Below are positions 10,864 to 22,140 of a DNA stretch of 64,000 bases, piece by piece. The DNA is from Talinum fruticosum. Lineage: Eukaryota > Streptophyta > Magnoliopsida > Caryophyllales > Talinaceae. The position numbers and the translations under genes were made by a program. The stretch lies in NCBI GenBank assembly GCA_021018815.1, contig JAITYX010000012.1:5505001-5569000 (forward strand). Reading direction: 5' to 3'. The notes under the pieces were generated by a model. The model searched no databases. It was not told the DNA's origin and worked only from the letters and a program-made list of their open reading frames with translations. Each line of letters opens with the position of its first letter. The stretch's first letter is position 1.

Positions 10864-12891
10864 CGTAGACACTTAAAACGTGCCGTCCCTTATCTCTTTT
10901 ATTTCCGTATTTTATATTGTTGGCTCGATGATGAAATCTCAAGTCTTATTTGAAGATTTGTATCATAGACGGTATTTGATTGGTGCGACGGAAGCCGAGA
11001 AACCATAAAGAACCCTTAACACTAAATAAATAGCCTTTTTGCCCCGGGTCGGTCCAAAATCCCTTTTTCTTTCGGACGGCCCAAGCCCGGGTCAAACCTC
11101 CGGAGTCTACGAAAGTCCAAGTGCAAGTGTACGGGAGATTCTAGGCTCAAACCACTCGCGGTTTACATTTGTCCAACCCAAATATGAAGTCGAAGACATG
11201 AAAACAACGTTAGACATCACGTTTCATGATAACAAGCATTAAAACCCTATGTTTAGCTCTAAGATAGTCCGCCTAAGACATAGAGCTTCGTCCCTCAAAA
11301 GGACATCATGGCCGCACGCCCCTACATGGTTTATTTCGCCTTGAAATGTTGCGTTTTGCCCGAGAATCATATTGCAAGCATGGAAGGAGCGTAAGACCCC
11401 AAAACGACATCGTATGGCCAGCGCCCCTATCGTGGGATCCGATTCTATCCAGCTTCAATCTTCGACTATCTAGCCCGATTTTTTATGATTCTCGCAGCCG
11501 GTTCGGGGCTAATTGTGGACGACAGATCGAATTGAAACCCTACGCCATTTTGTGACCTAGCCTCTCCCTATAAATAGAGAGCTTAGTATTTCATTTGTGA
11601 GATGACTTTTCCTATGCATCACGTTGCCAAAAAGTAATCGAAGGCTTATTCCTTAATGTTACGATGTTGAAACCCGACTAAGAGCTATTGAATATTCCCT
11701 TTTGTATTCCGATCTCTTGATCTGCTTTCAGCCTATTCCTAACCTTTCCCCTATTGTGTCAATTGCATGTAACTTTTCCACTACCTACAAAAAACGTATA
11801 AAAAGCCTTTCCTAATTCACCACCGTCACATCAACAGATTAAGATCCGAGATCTAGATCAAGTAGGTGAGACAACTTGAGAGCACCAATTCAATGGTTAT
11901 TTATTTTTATGTTTTATTTCTTTTCATATTGTGGAGAAAGAGTTATATCACTTTTTAATTCCTCCTTGTCCGATGTAATCCTTTGAGTTTTCGTTTTCTT
12001 TTCTTTCCTTTTTTTCTTTTCTCTTCGCTTTTACTTTCTTTATTGCTTTTAATATCTCGCCTTTACCACTTTCAATATTATGTTTGGTTGCTTTTAATTC
12101 TATATTGCATGTTATTTGCTTATGTTTAATATGTCATTTAAATTCACTACTCAAACTAGTATTGGTCGTCGTTTGACGCGGCGCACGTAAGGGCTTATCC
12201 CTATATTTCGTACCCTCGCACCCGAATCCAATTCTCGCTTCTAGACCGATAGAGTCAATTTCTTAGCCTCTTTCAACTTAATTTTCCCATACTATGATTG
12301 GAAGAGAGTTTATTTATTTATTGTTTTGTTAGTTATTCATTCCAAAAAGCCGATCGACGACTCTTGTTTACGATTTATTTCTATCAAATTGCTTCTCGAC
12401 TTTGCTAATCGAATGATAAAAAGAAGAGTTTTCTCGACCTTCCAACCAAACCAGAGACCAAGGCTATTCACCTCGGCTGTGGCCCCTCGTCGGCGCCGCT
12501 AACCACCAGGTGCTACTGGAAGCCAACGCCGAGTGGTCAACAGGTGAGGCTTGGGTCCAACTCGGCGTTTCGCACCGGCTTTGCCCTAAAGTCTCATGAA
12601 AGATTCACAAACCCTAATTTTCTTTATTTTTTGATTAAGAAATAATATCCCGAGATTTCTCAAAATAATTTCTAAAATAAAGTAATTAATAAAATCACCA
12701 CTCAATCTAATTTAATGCATTTTAACTTGATTTAATAAAATTCGAACTCTAAACAAGAGGTTCATCCCCACTTTCTAAAATTCATCTTCAAAACCCTAAA
12801 ATTATCTTCATCTTTAAAAAGAAAAACTTAAAACCAGGCAATTCATGGGGAAGCTCGGGCCCCTCCCTTGGGGGTGGGACTGTGGTTCCTA
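10864..12891 (+). promoter_or_regulatory. 5' LTR of D with TATA box
   Basis: The LTR begins CGTAGACACTTAAAACGTG (canonical TGTAGACACC) and contains TATAAATAG at 11,569-11,577, about 700 bases from its start. The block 11,850-12,150 matches, in reverse, B at 45,523-45,830. The right edge is placed before GTGGTGACTCC on structural grounds and could be off by tens of bases. Confidence 0.5.
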
Positions 12892-12894
12892 TAG

Positions 12895-12912
12895 TGGTGA
12901 CTCCACCGAGGA
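12895..12912 (+). promoter_or_regulatory. PBS-like motif of D
   Basis: TGGTGACTCCACCGAGGA resembles the TGGCGACTCC motif that I recall downstream of plant Tat/Ogre 5' LTRs as the primer binding site. It follows a GGG-rich stretch (12,858-12,880). Assignment rests on recall of the motif, not on a tRNA comparison. Confidence 0.35.
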
Positions 12913-13639
12913 TAAATCATTTATTAAGAGGGTGAAAGTTTAAAATTTGAGTAGTGAGTTTTAATAATGTATTTGCATTTAGCATCCCACATTTAAGCAA
13001 CCTTGACCCTAGTTTATTTTTTTGTTGGTAGGACCATTAGGCTTTACCCTGTATCAAACATTTTTGGAATTAGGCTTCATTACCAACGGAGGCGGTACCT
13101 CTTCGCTCATGGTACGCGCTCTTGGATTACCGAGAGGCACCGAGGATTTAATGCACTTTTATTTTCGTGTACCCCACGAAGAACTAAATTCTCGGACTAT
13201 AAGACACCATGTACCCTACCTAGTTTTAACCCTGTTTTAATCATATACCCTTAGTCTCTAGGTGGCACCTTGTCTCTTCATTTGCATGCTTGGATGAGTG
13301 TGATTGTTTTTAGATTTGATCATCTACTTGTGAGCCTTTAAGGATAGGTGAGGAGTGCTTATTAGCCCTTGCTTGGGTGCAAATAAAATACCATAGTAAA
13401 AATTTCCTTGAGTTGGTCCATTATTTGCATTTTAGCCAAAAGTCAAATTACCTTTCCATTTTCAGGTTGGTTAATTAATTGCATTTCCAAGTCATTCTAC
13501 AATCCTTTTTAGGCGGTTTAGGTAGTTATTGCCAGTCAATATGGGAGAGTTCTATTAAGAACTCCTTTATCTCTTTAAGTCAATCAGTCTTTAGATTGTC
13601 TTTTTCTACATGTCCATTTTGCATTTTTCATCTTTCATT

Positions 13640-13930
13640 TAGCCAAAAATAAAGTTCATTTCAAATTAAGGTGAGTCCAGTTTGCAGCTTCATCTTTTAT
13701 TTAGGCAAAATAAAGTTCACTTCAATTAAGGTGAGTCCATTTTGCATTTTCATCTTTCATTTAGCCAAACTAAAGTTCATCTCAAATAAGATGCGTCCAT
13801 TTTGCATTTTCATTGTTCATTTAGCAAAAAATAAATTTCATCTCAAATTAGGTGAGTAGATATTACATTTTCATATTTCATTTAGCCAAAAATAAAATTC
13901 ATCTCAAATTAGGTGAGTTCTTGCACATTA
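13640..13930 (+). repeat. tandem repeats in Tat leader, about 64-bp unit
   Basis: Four to five units carry the pattern TTGCATTTTCATCTTTCATTT, AGCCAAAAATAAAGTTCATC and TCAAATTAGGTGAGTCCA, with 10-20 % divergence by eye. Homologous arrays stand before gag in A (39,345-39,640) and, inverted, in G (31,140-31,350). The array is therefore a family feature of the leader. Confidence 0.75.
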
Positions 13931-14039
13931 GCCAAAACAAATCCGTTTTTACTCTGAACAATCATTTATACATTCCAGTTATGCATTCCAATTAAAGCAT
14001 TAGCCAAATCATAAAATCATCCCAACATAGGTCATAAGC

Positions 14040-14689
14040 ATTATTTCATACACTTCATTTGTTTTGCATTCCTTATGTGCATCCAAATAAACATCATTCT
14101 TGGTCTCTTCGGGTCTCACGCTTAAGCCCCTTCATCCTAAAAGTGATGTTCTTTCACATTGTCCTAAGCATCATCCTTTGGGCAGCAGAATAGGGACGTC
14201 TACTGCAATTGAATATCGTTGGAATACGAGCTCTAAAAGTTTAGAATGGCTTAATAAGGAGTCCGACACATCGTCTCCTTGCTCTCGCACCTTGTTTTGC
14301 CTCGTGGTCTACACCGAGTGTGACATACTTTGGTGCATACCACATCGGTTCGGTCTATTTTTCATCGTAGGACACTAGCTAAAAAGAATTCCCCTCTAAT
14401 GAAAGGAACACGAGAACAATCTCCTTACCCTTGCTTTGCTCAACGAAAACTCAGCCAAAATGGAAGCTAAGATTGAGGCACAAGATAAGAAAATAGAGTC
14501 CATAGCAAGGCGATCTTAAGGTTATCCTAAAAGCCATTGAGGATAGTAAGAGAGTCGAGGAGGAAGGACGATTAAGAATGGGAGGAGGTCCTCCACCTCC
14601 ACCTAGTCCATCTCCTCTAGGCAGTCTCAAGCATGAATCCAAGCCGATCCACGCATATATCGGATAGAACAAATGTTAAGGGAGTCATC
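14040..14689 (+). pseudogene. gag N-terminal part of Tat element D
   Basis: The sequence parallels A at 39,660-40,245: LHPKSDVLSHCPKHHPLG versus a similar AP.HGPKHLSFG block, then ISTQ-like and MEAKIEAQDKKIES coiled-coil text (near 14,460), a Pro-rich hinge, and RIDRTNVKG in place of the RIDQTEQMLRESS equivalent. It encodes the start of a Gypsy capsid polyprotein, broken by several frameshifts and cut by C1 at 14,689. No complete capsid domain remains. Confidence 0.55.
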
Positions 14690-15239
14690 CGAAGACTCGG
14701 TATAACTCTATATCTCTCTTGGTTTTTGATTCTAAGTCATTCTGAGCTTTATAGAAGCCATCATCTAAGTTTTCATCATGTTTTGACCCGCTCGAAACCA
14801 ATCTTTTATCATAACATTCTTAACCGTGTTTCGACCCACTCGGATACAACTCAAAACTATCGTATGACTAAATAATTTCTCTAACCCTTTTATTCGAAGC
14901 ACCGACTTCATGTTTTGAATAAGAATGAATTCCATTGTTAATTCTAATTTCTAAGTCGGTTGTTTATGGAGAATTATTTACTTCACCATAAAAAAACTGG
15001 TCGTTAGTGTTCAAATTTAGAGACAACCTAAAAATCCGACACTAATAGCGACCTATTTAGCATTGGATGCGTAAGAAGGCGCTATGTGCATCAAAAAATT
15101 AGAAAGACGCTATTAGCGTCGGATATTAGCATCGGAAGTAGAAAAGAGACCCTATTAGCGTCGGATTTTAGAGTCAAACTAAAATTTCGACGCTAATACC
15201 TAATTTAGGTTTAGAAAAAAGGGGTTGTGTATTCGAGCC

Positions 15240-15520
15240 CTCAATCCCTAAAATTTCTTTTAATCTCTCATCCCCGCTACCTCCCTACCTCTCCCGCATC
15301 CGACCCCGCTTCTCCGGCGTCCGCCCCTCGTCATCGGCATCCGTCTCCTCCATCACCGGCAAACTTCTCCGGCGACTTCCCTTCCTTAGTCACCTCGTCT
15401 TGCTAATTTTCGGTATGCGGCTACATCTCCGGCGTCTCCTCGCCTCCATTTCTCTCTCCTCCAAGAACTATCCATGCCAGGTATGAATCTCTTCTCTCTC
15501 TCTCTCTCTCTCTCTCTCCT
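15240..15520 (+). other. GC/CT-rich segment of the CACTA interior
   Basis: A run of TCTCCGGCG-type repeats (15,315-15,450) ends in a (CT)n microsatellite (15,489-15,518). It looks like a 5' UTR or first-exon region of the captured gene; CCAG|GTATGA at about 15,480 would suit a splice donor. This is inference only. Confidence 0.3.
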
Positions 15521-15697
15521 CCATTGTTTCTTAAATTTTGTTGGTCCGTTTCCTTGCTTCAATTCAAGCCTCAAATCGAGGTGTTAGTTTGATTTTTCTT
15601 CAGAGACCTCCATTGTTTCTTCAATTTTGGTGGTCTGTTTCCTTGCTTCAATTCAAGCCTCAAATCGAGGTGTTAGTTTGATTGTTCTTCGGAGAGT
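15518..15697 (+). repeat. tandem duplication, two units of about 89 bp
   Basis: CTCCATTGTTTCTTAAATTT...CAGAGAC is followed directly by a second copy, CTCCATTGTTTCTTCAATTT...CGGAGAG, with about six differences. It lies in the presumed 5' intron of the captured gene. Confidence 0.85.
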
Positions 15698-16103
15698 ATG
15701 ATGCGGTGATTATAGTACGAATTTGTCACTGGAAAATAGAGTTCGTCACTCGGAATTTGGTTTAATGCACTTGATTTCGCTCATTTTAACCGATAGGAAT
15801 TGGTAGAACATTTAATCTAATAATTGGATTGATTTTGCTATATTTCTTGGCTCATTTGTTAAATTCACTTAAAAGCGCACATTAGCACAAAAAGATTTGT
15901 ATGAATTTGTCCTATTTTTTGTCTGTCTATGCCGGTGTTGAAGCTAGTTTTTTCGATTTTTTATGGTTTTATGGATTTATTTAGGTGAATTTGGTTCAAA
16001 GGTATATATAATTTGTTCATGCTAGAGTTTTTGTGCTTACCTACACCTTATGGGGGATGGAGAAAAAGCTATTACTAAATTTGATTCACGAGTATGTTTG
16101 CAG

Positions 16104-17495
16104 CCTAGCTGTCATGTTGAGCTTCTTGTTTTTCGTAATGCTAGCATTACTTCAGCTCTTCTCCCGTGGCGTAAGTACCCTCCCCTCTCTCTGTCTCTCC
16201 CTCTTCTTCTAGAGAGCAAGTCTTCCTAATTTCAATAGGCTCCTACACATTATCTAGAATATTACTACTAAATCTCCATTTGTTCTAGAAATTACTTGGA
16301 TAGATGATGTGTAAATCTCCGAGAAAGAAGAGAGAACTTATAAGCTTTTGCAATACACGTATCTAATTAGGCCTTTATTGCCTTACGTTTATCTGTTAGT
16401 AAGATTAGATTTGACATCTCGTGTACATATGCATGAATTGCTAGATAACTTAGATCTTCATCTCGTGTTTAAAGTGATATTTGATTAGTGGAATGTCGTT
16501 TACACGCATTTTCGCCTCGATATCGTTGGTTATTGAATGTGAACTGCAGGTTGATCTACCTGTTGCTTATGTTTGTGCTGATGGAAGAGTATATGATGCC
16601 ACCGAATGGTAGATTTGTCAGGTATATCTCCATGCTCTTAGAAAGTCTTCTACGGATACATGGAAATTGCTCTGTTTGGGAGGAGAGTGTGAATGAGAAA
16701 AGGAGGAAAAGGGGGATTTGGGTATTAGCAACAGTATGTTTGGAGTAGGGATTCAAAATGCGGCTTCGATTGTGACACGTAAAACTCGCTTTAACGCGGG
16801 CTATGCAGTAATTTTATTTGATTTTGTGACTGCTGCGGGGTGAAAATGCGCTTAGCTCACCTTGAAAACCTTTTAGATGCAGCCACTTTGTTGTTTAACG
16901 GCCACATTTTGAATCCATGGTTTGGTGTTCTTCACCAAGAGGAAGGAGTTCCTCCGAGACTAATCCTTGCTTCGCCTTTGGGATGTGCCCTCAAATTCAT
17001 TTTACCTATTTCAGGTGTAAAGAGTGAGCGAGACATCTTTATTTCAGGCTAATTTAAGTTACCTATAAACTCCCAAACAAAGCCTTGGAGTAAACTTCGC
17101 TACCGTAGCTTGGCTACAAATCATTACATCTTTATTCTTTAATGAGCTTGACTATTAACTTTTGTGGGGTTTCAAATGTAGGGCATGAGATGTCTTGCCA
17201 ACTCTCACAAACCAAGCTTCCACGTCAACACAAGCGTGACAAAAATAACTTAGGGAAAGGATCAACCTCATCGCATGGAGGGGGTGGACCCTCGGCCTTC
17301 AACGTGGAGGAGAACATGACCGAGGAAGAGTTCTTCGAGTGGTTACATAATGGAATGCAGTTAGGAATGTTTGAAAACTTCAGTGGGGGTGAGAGTCCCC
17401 AAACGGGGGCCGAAACAACCCCAAGGCCAGACCCAACACCAGTGGCAGCAAGCAGCAGCAGTAAGAGAAAGAAAAAGGGTTTCGTGCAATGGTGA
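16104..17495 (+). pseudogene. captured host gene fragment inside CACTA (three exon-like segments)
   Basis: Exon-like segment 16,104-16,170 sits between TTTGCAG and GTAAGT and reads a hydrophobic helix (AVMLSFLFFVMLALLQL). Segment 16,550-16,621, between CTGCAG and GTATAT, reads VDLPVAYVCADGRVYDATEW, then a stop, then ICQ. Segment 17,182-17,495 follows AATGTAG and, in the matching splice phase, reads GMRCLANSHKPSFHVNTS. A frameshift then leads into MTEEEFFEWLHNGMQLGMF and a basic tail KRKKKGFVQW before TGA. The text resembles C-terminal parts of plant J-domain (DnaJ-like) proteins as I remember them, but I cannot confirm the family. The stop and frameshift mark it as a pseudogene copy. Confidence 0.55.
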
Positions 17496-18080
17496 AAATC
17501 GAAACATTTCACCAACTTACATCATATTTATTGCCTGGACTTGTTGCTTGGCTGGGTAGTTGGGAGGCAAGCGGGAAAGAAGACAAAGAAACCTTTGTAA
17601 TATGCCATGAAAATTTACACTGCAGCAGAAAGAGGCATGAAATGGTTGTATAATTTTGTTGTTGGTGATGGTTTATAGCCATCTTAGCAATTTGCTCATT
17701 ATATACATGTGAGAAATGGAAAAATTTGTTTTTGAGCATATCTTTCCTCCCCTCCCCCTCCTTTTTTTCTATTTTTTGGGGTAATTGCAGAGGAGTGATT
17801 GGGACATGGGATCCCAATAATTAGAACTCTAAAAAAGCTAACTTTTAAATGACTCTAAAAAACACAAATTTTTATATGAGACCGTTGCACGTAATAGTTA
17901 TGATATAATAATACATCACTTATCCACATAGTCCAACCTTAATTACTGCAAAAATCGTCCTTAATTACCCTTGTTAAAAAAAGAAAATAAAGCAAAATGT
18001 ATGTAAATATGCATGAAATATATATAAAAAGGGAATGCCAAAAATAGCAAAAATTATTGCTAAACAAGTAAAAGTTTAAC
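17496..18080. other. 3' flank of captured gene and AT-rich CACTA interior
   Basis: 17,496-17,740 has 3'-UTR-like text (TTTGTAATATGCC, TTGTATAATTTTG). The remainder is AT-rich with no frame of note, up to the subterminal repeats. Confidence 0.4.
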
Positions 18081-19547
18081 GTTGGATATTAGCATCCGAT
18101 CCAAATTGGATGTTATTTGAGTCAAAAAATTCGACACAATTTTATCTTATCCGACACTAAAAAAACAGATATCGATAGAAAATTGTTAATGAAATTTAGC
18201 ATTGGATAATGATCGGACGCTCGTTAGTCTCGGAAATATCCGACGCTAAATTGAAAAAGGCGACGCTAATAGCATCTTATTTTTGTCTCGAAAAAGGCGA
18301 CGCTAAATCGAGTCCGACGCTAAATTTTTTAGCGTCGAGGTGTTTAGCATGAGATTTTTTTCCGATGCTAATCCGACGCTAAACATGACTAGTGTCGGAT
18401 TTTTTCCATTTGGCGTCGGATATGTGAGTTTTCTTGTAGTGCTTGATCAAGTTTATGCATCCCGATATCTTATTCTTCTTAACATGATCATTTTAAGGAT
18501 TAACTTAAGATGGGTTCGAACCCAATGGATATTAGACTCGTAAAATTCCACTCTTTTAGGCTGAAGATAATTAAGTGTTTAATAACTCGATTTAATTATT
18601 ATCTATGCCTAATCTTGGACCAAAGTATTTTTAAACTTTGAGTACCACTTTGATTTGATTTTGTAGGTTATTTAAACAAGCCTAATCTACTTTTGAATCA
18701 CAAAAGCAATTGATTTCTCGCTGTTAAACACCAATAGACAGAGATTAACCATTTCTGGACATGGCTTAAACACCGTGACAGGATTGTTTGTTTCCAAAAC
18801 TGAAAAGCTTTGAGTCTAACAGTTGTTTCCACCCCAGATTTCAATCACCACTAGATAATTGGACCATCTTTTGAGCCAAGGATCACTATACAACGTTCAC
18901 ATCTCAAAACGAGATCTTTTTATGAGTGATTCGGACTAGCCATTACAAAGGCGAATGAAGCTCACCAGTCTAAAACGAGTCTCAACGGTCATTCCGACTT
19001 GGTGCTTATAAATAGAAGCCACTTACTTGAAGATTGCTAAACACATTGCTTAACACTTAGTGCATTCCGAAACTATATTTTCTTACTTTCCGAGTTGTAA
19101 AGAAAGTCTTGTAATCTCTTATACTCTTTACTTTCTTTCTAAGTCCCTTGACTGAGTTGTAAAGGCTAACTTAGCTCAATTGTCTCTCGGCTATAAGGGT
19201 TATCTCAGTCAGGAAATACTACATCGGATAAGAGAACTTCGAGTCTAGGAAAAAGTTATAAACGAATTGTATAAGGGAGAAATTCTAGTTAGAGTTAGTC
19301 CTTTGTAATTGAGGATTCAATTAATGTATTTGACTTGGTGCTTGGATTAGCACTGCGAGTGGTTTTCTTCCTCATGAGGGTTTCCATGTATTTCAGAGTG
19401 TTTAACTTTCTAAGTCCAATCTAGACTTAGAATCTGTTTCTTAATTTGTTCTATGCAAAAGAATTTGATTTTTCTTAAAAATCTTTCATCACCCTATTCA
19501 CCCTCCCTCTAGGGTGACTTAACCTCTCCAACAAGCAAGCCTTCAAT

Positions 19548-19560
19548 TGGTATGAAAGTC
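19548..19560 (+). promoter_or_regulatory. primer binding site of C1
   Basis: TGGTATGAAAGTC follows the LTR end by two bases. It corresponds to TGGTATCAGAGC, complementary to the 3' end of initiator tRNA-Met, with point changes. C3 has TGGTATCGAGC at 60,178. Confidence 0.7.
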
Positions 19561-19604
19561 TAGCCTTTCAAGAGGATCTCACAATCCAAAGGTCTAAAGA
19601 TCAA

Positions 19605-22140
19605 ATGGCCTAAAACAATGGAGAGTTTGATGAAGGAAGATCATCCACCAGACCACCAAGTTCAAGGGGTCAAACTTTGCACACCGAAAAAGATGGAGTT
19701 CTTTCTACTCGGATAATGATAAAGGAGTATGGAACATCATTAAGAATGGAAACTTCATTCCAATGAAGATGAAAGGTGCAAGATATGTGCATAAAGAAAA
19801 GATAGAGTACACTTCGAAGAGAATGAGAGGTTTAGAAAGAACTCCAAAGCCATGAACACATTGATGTGTGCCATCAGCTCAGAAGAGTACAACAGAGTGT
19901 CAGCCGTGACAAAGCCAAAGAGGTGTGGGATACACTTGTCAACACTATGAAGGAACCAGTCAAGTGAAGTAGGCAAAGATAAGTCAATATCTTCATAAGT
20001 ATGAGCTGTTTAGAATGGAGCAAGAAGAGAATATCTCTAAGATATATGCCTGGTTCACCGAGATTGAAGTTTTGCTCGTGGAGAGTCTAAGTCACCTTAG
20101 AGGGGAGGGTGAATAGGGTGATGAAGAAAACTAAACAATTCTGCTCAACAATAGATTTTAAGTCTAGATTGGACTAAGAAAAGTAATAACACATATTTAC
20201 GTGGAAACCCTCCCGGGCGTGAAAACCACAAATAGTGCTAATCCAAGCACCAAGTTAAATCCACTATTTTAAATCCACAAAATACAGAGGACTGACTCTA
20301 CTAGAATTACTCCCTTAAATAATTCCTTACAATCTTTTCCTAGACTCGAAGTTTCCTTATCTCGCTCTAGTACTTCCTGACTGAGGTAACCTTTATAATC
20401 GGGGACAACTAAGCTGAGTTAACCCTTACAGCTCAATCAAGGGACCTTACTTAAAATGTAAGAAATGAATGTAACTGAATACAAGACTTTCTTTACAACT
20501 CATAAAATATTAAATACAGACTCGGAGTTGTAAATAGAAGATTGAGTAAGAACAATTAGTTCAATAATAAATTCAGTTCTAGTAATGTGTTCAACAATCT
20601 TCTAGTTTTGTGAAGTGGCTTATATTTATATCCAACCAGACATGAATGACAGTTAATTCTTGGTTCCGGACGTAAGTCTTCACTAGCCTTTGTAATGGCT
20701 CTTCTAAGTCACTCGAAAAGATCCATTGGGATGTGAACGTTGTGCAACGGCTCTTGGCTCCAAAAGATGGTCCAATCACTTGGTGGTGACTCGAAAGTTG
20801 TGGTGGAAACAACCGTTAAGCCTAGAGTTCGAGTTTTCTAGTTTTGGAAACAAACAACCCCGACATGGTGTCCGAGCCATGTCTAGAAGTAGCTCAAACT
20901 TGTCTGCTGGTGATTAACGACAAGAAGCTCGGTTGCTTTTGTATGTTAAAAATAAGTTTGCCTCGTTTGAATAACCTACAAAAGTAAACCACATTGGTTC
21001 TCAAAGTATAAAATACTTTGGTCTAAGATTAGGTATAAATATTAATTAAAATAGAATAATTAAATGCTTAATTATCTTTGGCCTAAAAGAATGGAATTTT
21101 CTTAGTATAATATTTAATATACTCAAATTCCATCCGAGTTAATCCTAACGATGAACAAGTGGAGAGAGTAAAATATCGAGTATACAACTTGATCCGGTCA
21201 AATAAGTCTCAAGGAAATAAACTAACTTAGAATAAGGAATTAACGTTGTAGTTCTCTTTGGGTTGAAATACACAGTCGATGCTCGGAATAAGAGTGTTAG
21301 AGAAATTATTTAAGCATTCGATAGTTCCGAGTGATGTCCGAGTGACTCGAAACATCAATGTAGGAGATATGCAATAAGGCGCTTTCGAGTCGGTTAGAGC
21401 GGAATGAAAACTTAGATAAAAGTTTATATAGTGCACAAAATGACTTGAAATCAAAACTTAAGAGAGATAGGATTTATACTTGAGTCTTCATGTAATACTT
21501 AGAATGACTTAGAGTTAAAACCTTAGTCTTTAGAGATTACCAACAATCTCAAGTCTCTGGGTAGAAAGATCTCTCACGAGGAAATGGTCGGAAAAATTCG
21601 AGAAGTCTACCAAAGAGAAGATGGGATCCCAAGGTGACAGCCATTAGGAGGCTCAGAATCTCTCCCAACTCAAGCTTGACGAGTTCATTGGAAAGCTACT
21701 TACTCATGAGTTTCACCTTGAAGAAGGATGCCGAAGTCAACACCAAAAAGAACATTGCATCGAAGGCCTCGGAAAGTAAACGACAAAGTCCGAGCTCCTC
21801 GGACTCGAAGAGGATCTCATGGCACTCATTGCCCGAGGCTTCAAAAAGATGATGAAGTACAAAAAGTGGCAAAAGAGGCCAAAGGAAGAGTTCTATAAGA
21901 AAGACAAAAGTGACAAGAAAGGTAAATACTCATCTCCTTCTAAATTGTCTTTAACTAAGAACTTTGGTTGCTTTGAATGTGGCAGCAAGGAACACATAGT
22001 CAAGGATTGTCCAAAGAGAAAGAAAGATAGAAAGAAGAAAAAGGCTATGATGGCAACCTGCAGCGATGATGATTCATCCGAAGAAGATGACTCTAATGAC
22101 TCGAAGTGTCTTATGGCACCGACGAGTCGAAGCTAGATTT
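19605..22140 (+). pseudogene. gag of Copia C1 (split by antisense LTR)
   Basis: ATG at 19,605 opens the gag, but codon 3 is TAA where C3 has CGT. The N-terminal UBN2-type gag runs to 20,064 and resumes at 21,533 after the nested LTR. Near 21,963-22,010 it has an intact CCHC zinc knuckle, CFECGSKEHIVKDC, which binds RNA during packaging, followed by a Lys/Arg tail and an acidic SDDDSSEEDDSND stretch. Frameshifts occur throughout. The order matches C3, which lacks the nested LTR. Confidence 0.75.
20065..21532 (-). mobile_element. antisense Copia solo LTR in C1 gag (TSD GAGAT)
   Basis: On + coordinates it runs from TGAAGTTTTGCTCGTGGAGAG (inverted LTR end) to CTTAGTCTTTA (inverted start TAAAGACTAAG, canonical TGAAGACT). 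GAGAT flanks it on both sides (20,060-20,064 and 21,533-21,537). Length is 1,468 bp. It contains the LTR landmarks CACCTTAGAGGGGAGGGTGA and AAGTATAAAATACTTTGG in reverse. The LTR start motif appears twice (also at 21,490), a small internal duplication. No gag-pol accompanies it, so it is a solo LTR of the same family as its host element. Confidence 0.82.

Larger units (their letters stand above)
10864..14689 (+). mobile_element. Tat-type Gypsy element D, 5' portion
   Basis: The order is 5' LTR (about 10,864-12,891), PBS-like motif, leader with tandem repeats, then the beginning of gag. The gag reading breaks at 14,689 right after ATGTTAAGGGAGTC, where Copia C1 begins; element A continues this same frame as MLRESSIFK. 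D is thus interrupted inside gag by C1 and its 3' part is not seen in the window. Confidence 0.65.
14984..18441. mobile_element. CACTA (EnSpm-type) DNA transposon, 3.46 kb, TSD CTT
   Basis: The right end is GAGTTTTCTTGTAGTG (inverted CACTACAAGAAAACTC), the classic CACTA terminus. The left end, CACCATAAAAAAACTGGTCG, is a mutated partner. Both sides carry the 3-bp duplication CTT (14,981-14,983 and 18,442-18,444). Both subterminal regions hold many copies of CCGACGCTAA / TTAGCGTCGG, the repeats to which CACTA transposases bind in this superfamily. The interior lacks a recognisable TNPD/TNPA transposase and instead contains a gene-like exon-intron segment, so the element is non-autonomous. Removing it restores the Copia LTR reading seen at 38,670-38,690. 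Confidence 0.88.
14690..19545 (+). promoter_or_regulatory. 5' LTR of C1, split by CACTA
   Basis: The LTR starts CGAAGACTCGGTATAACTC (canonical TGAAGACT) at 14,690. It is interrupted at 14,983/18,442 and ends CAAGCCTTCA at 19,545. The net length is about 1.4 kb, like the antisense solo LTRs of 1,468 and 1,537 bp. TATAAATAG is at 19,007-19,015. The 3' portion has CCCTATTCACCCTCCCTCTA, a block shared by all Copia LTRs here. Confidence 0.75.

Noticed and set aside
13640..13930. CRISPR-like direct repeats
   Set aside because: Units are contiguous and diverged with no unique spacers, and the context is a plant retrotransposon leader.
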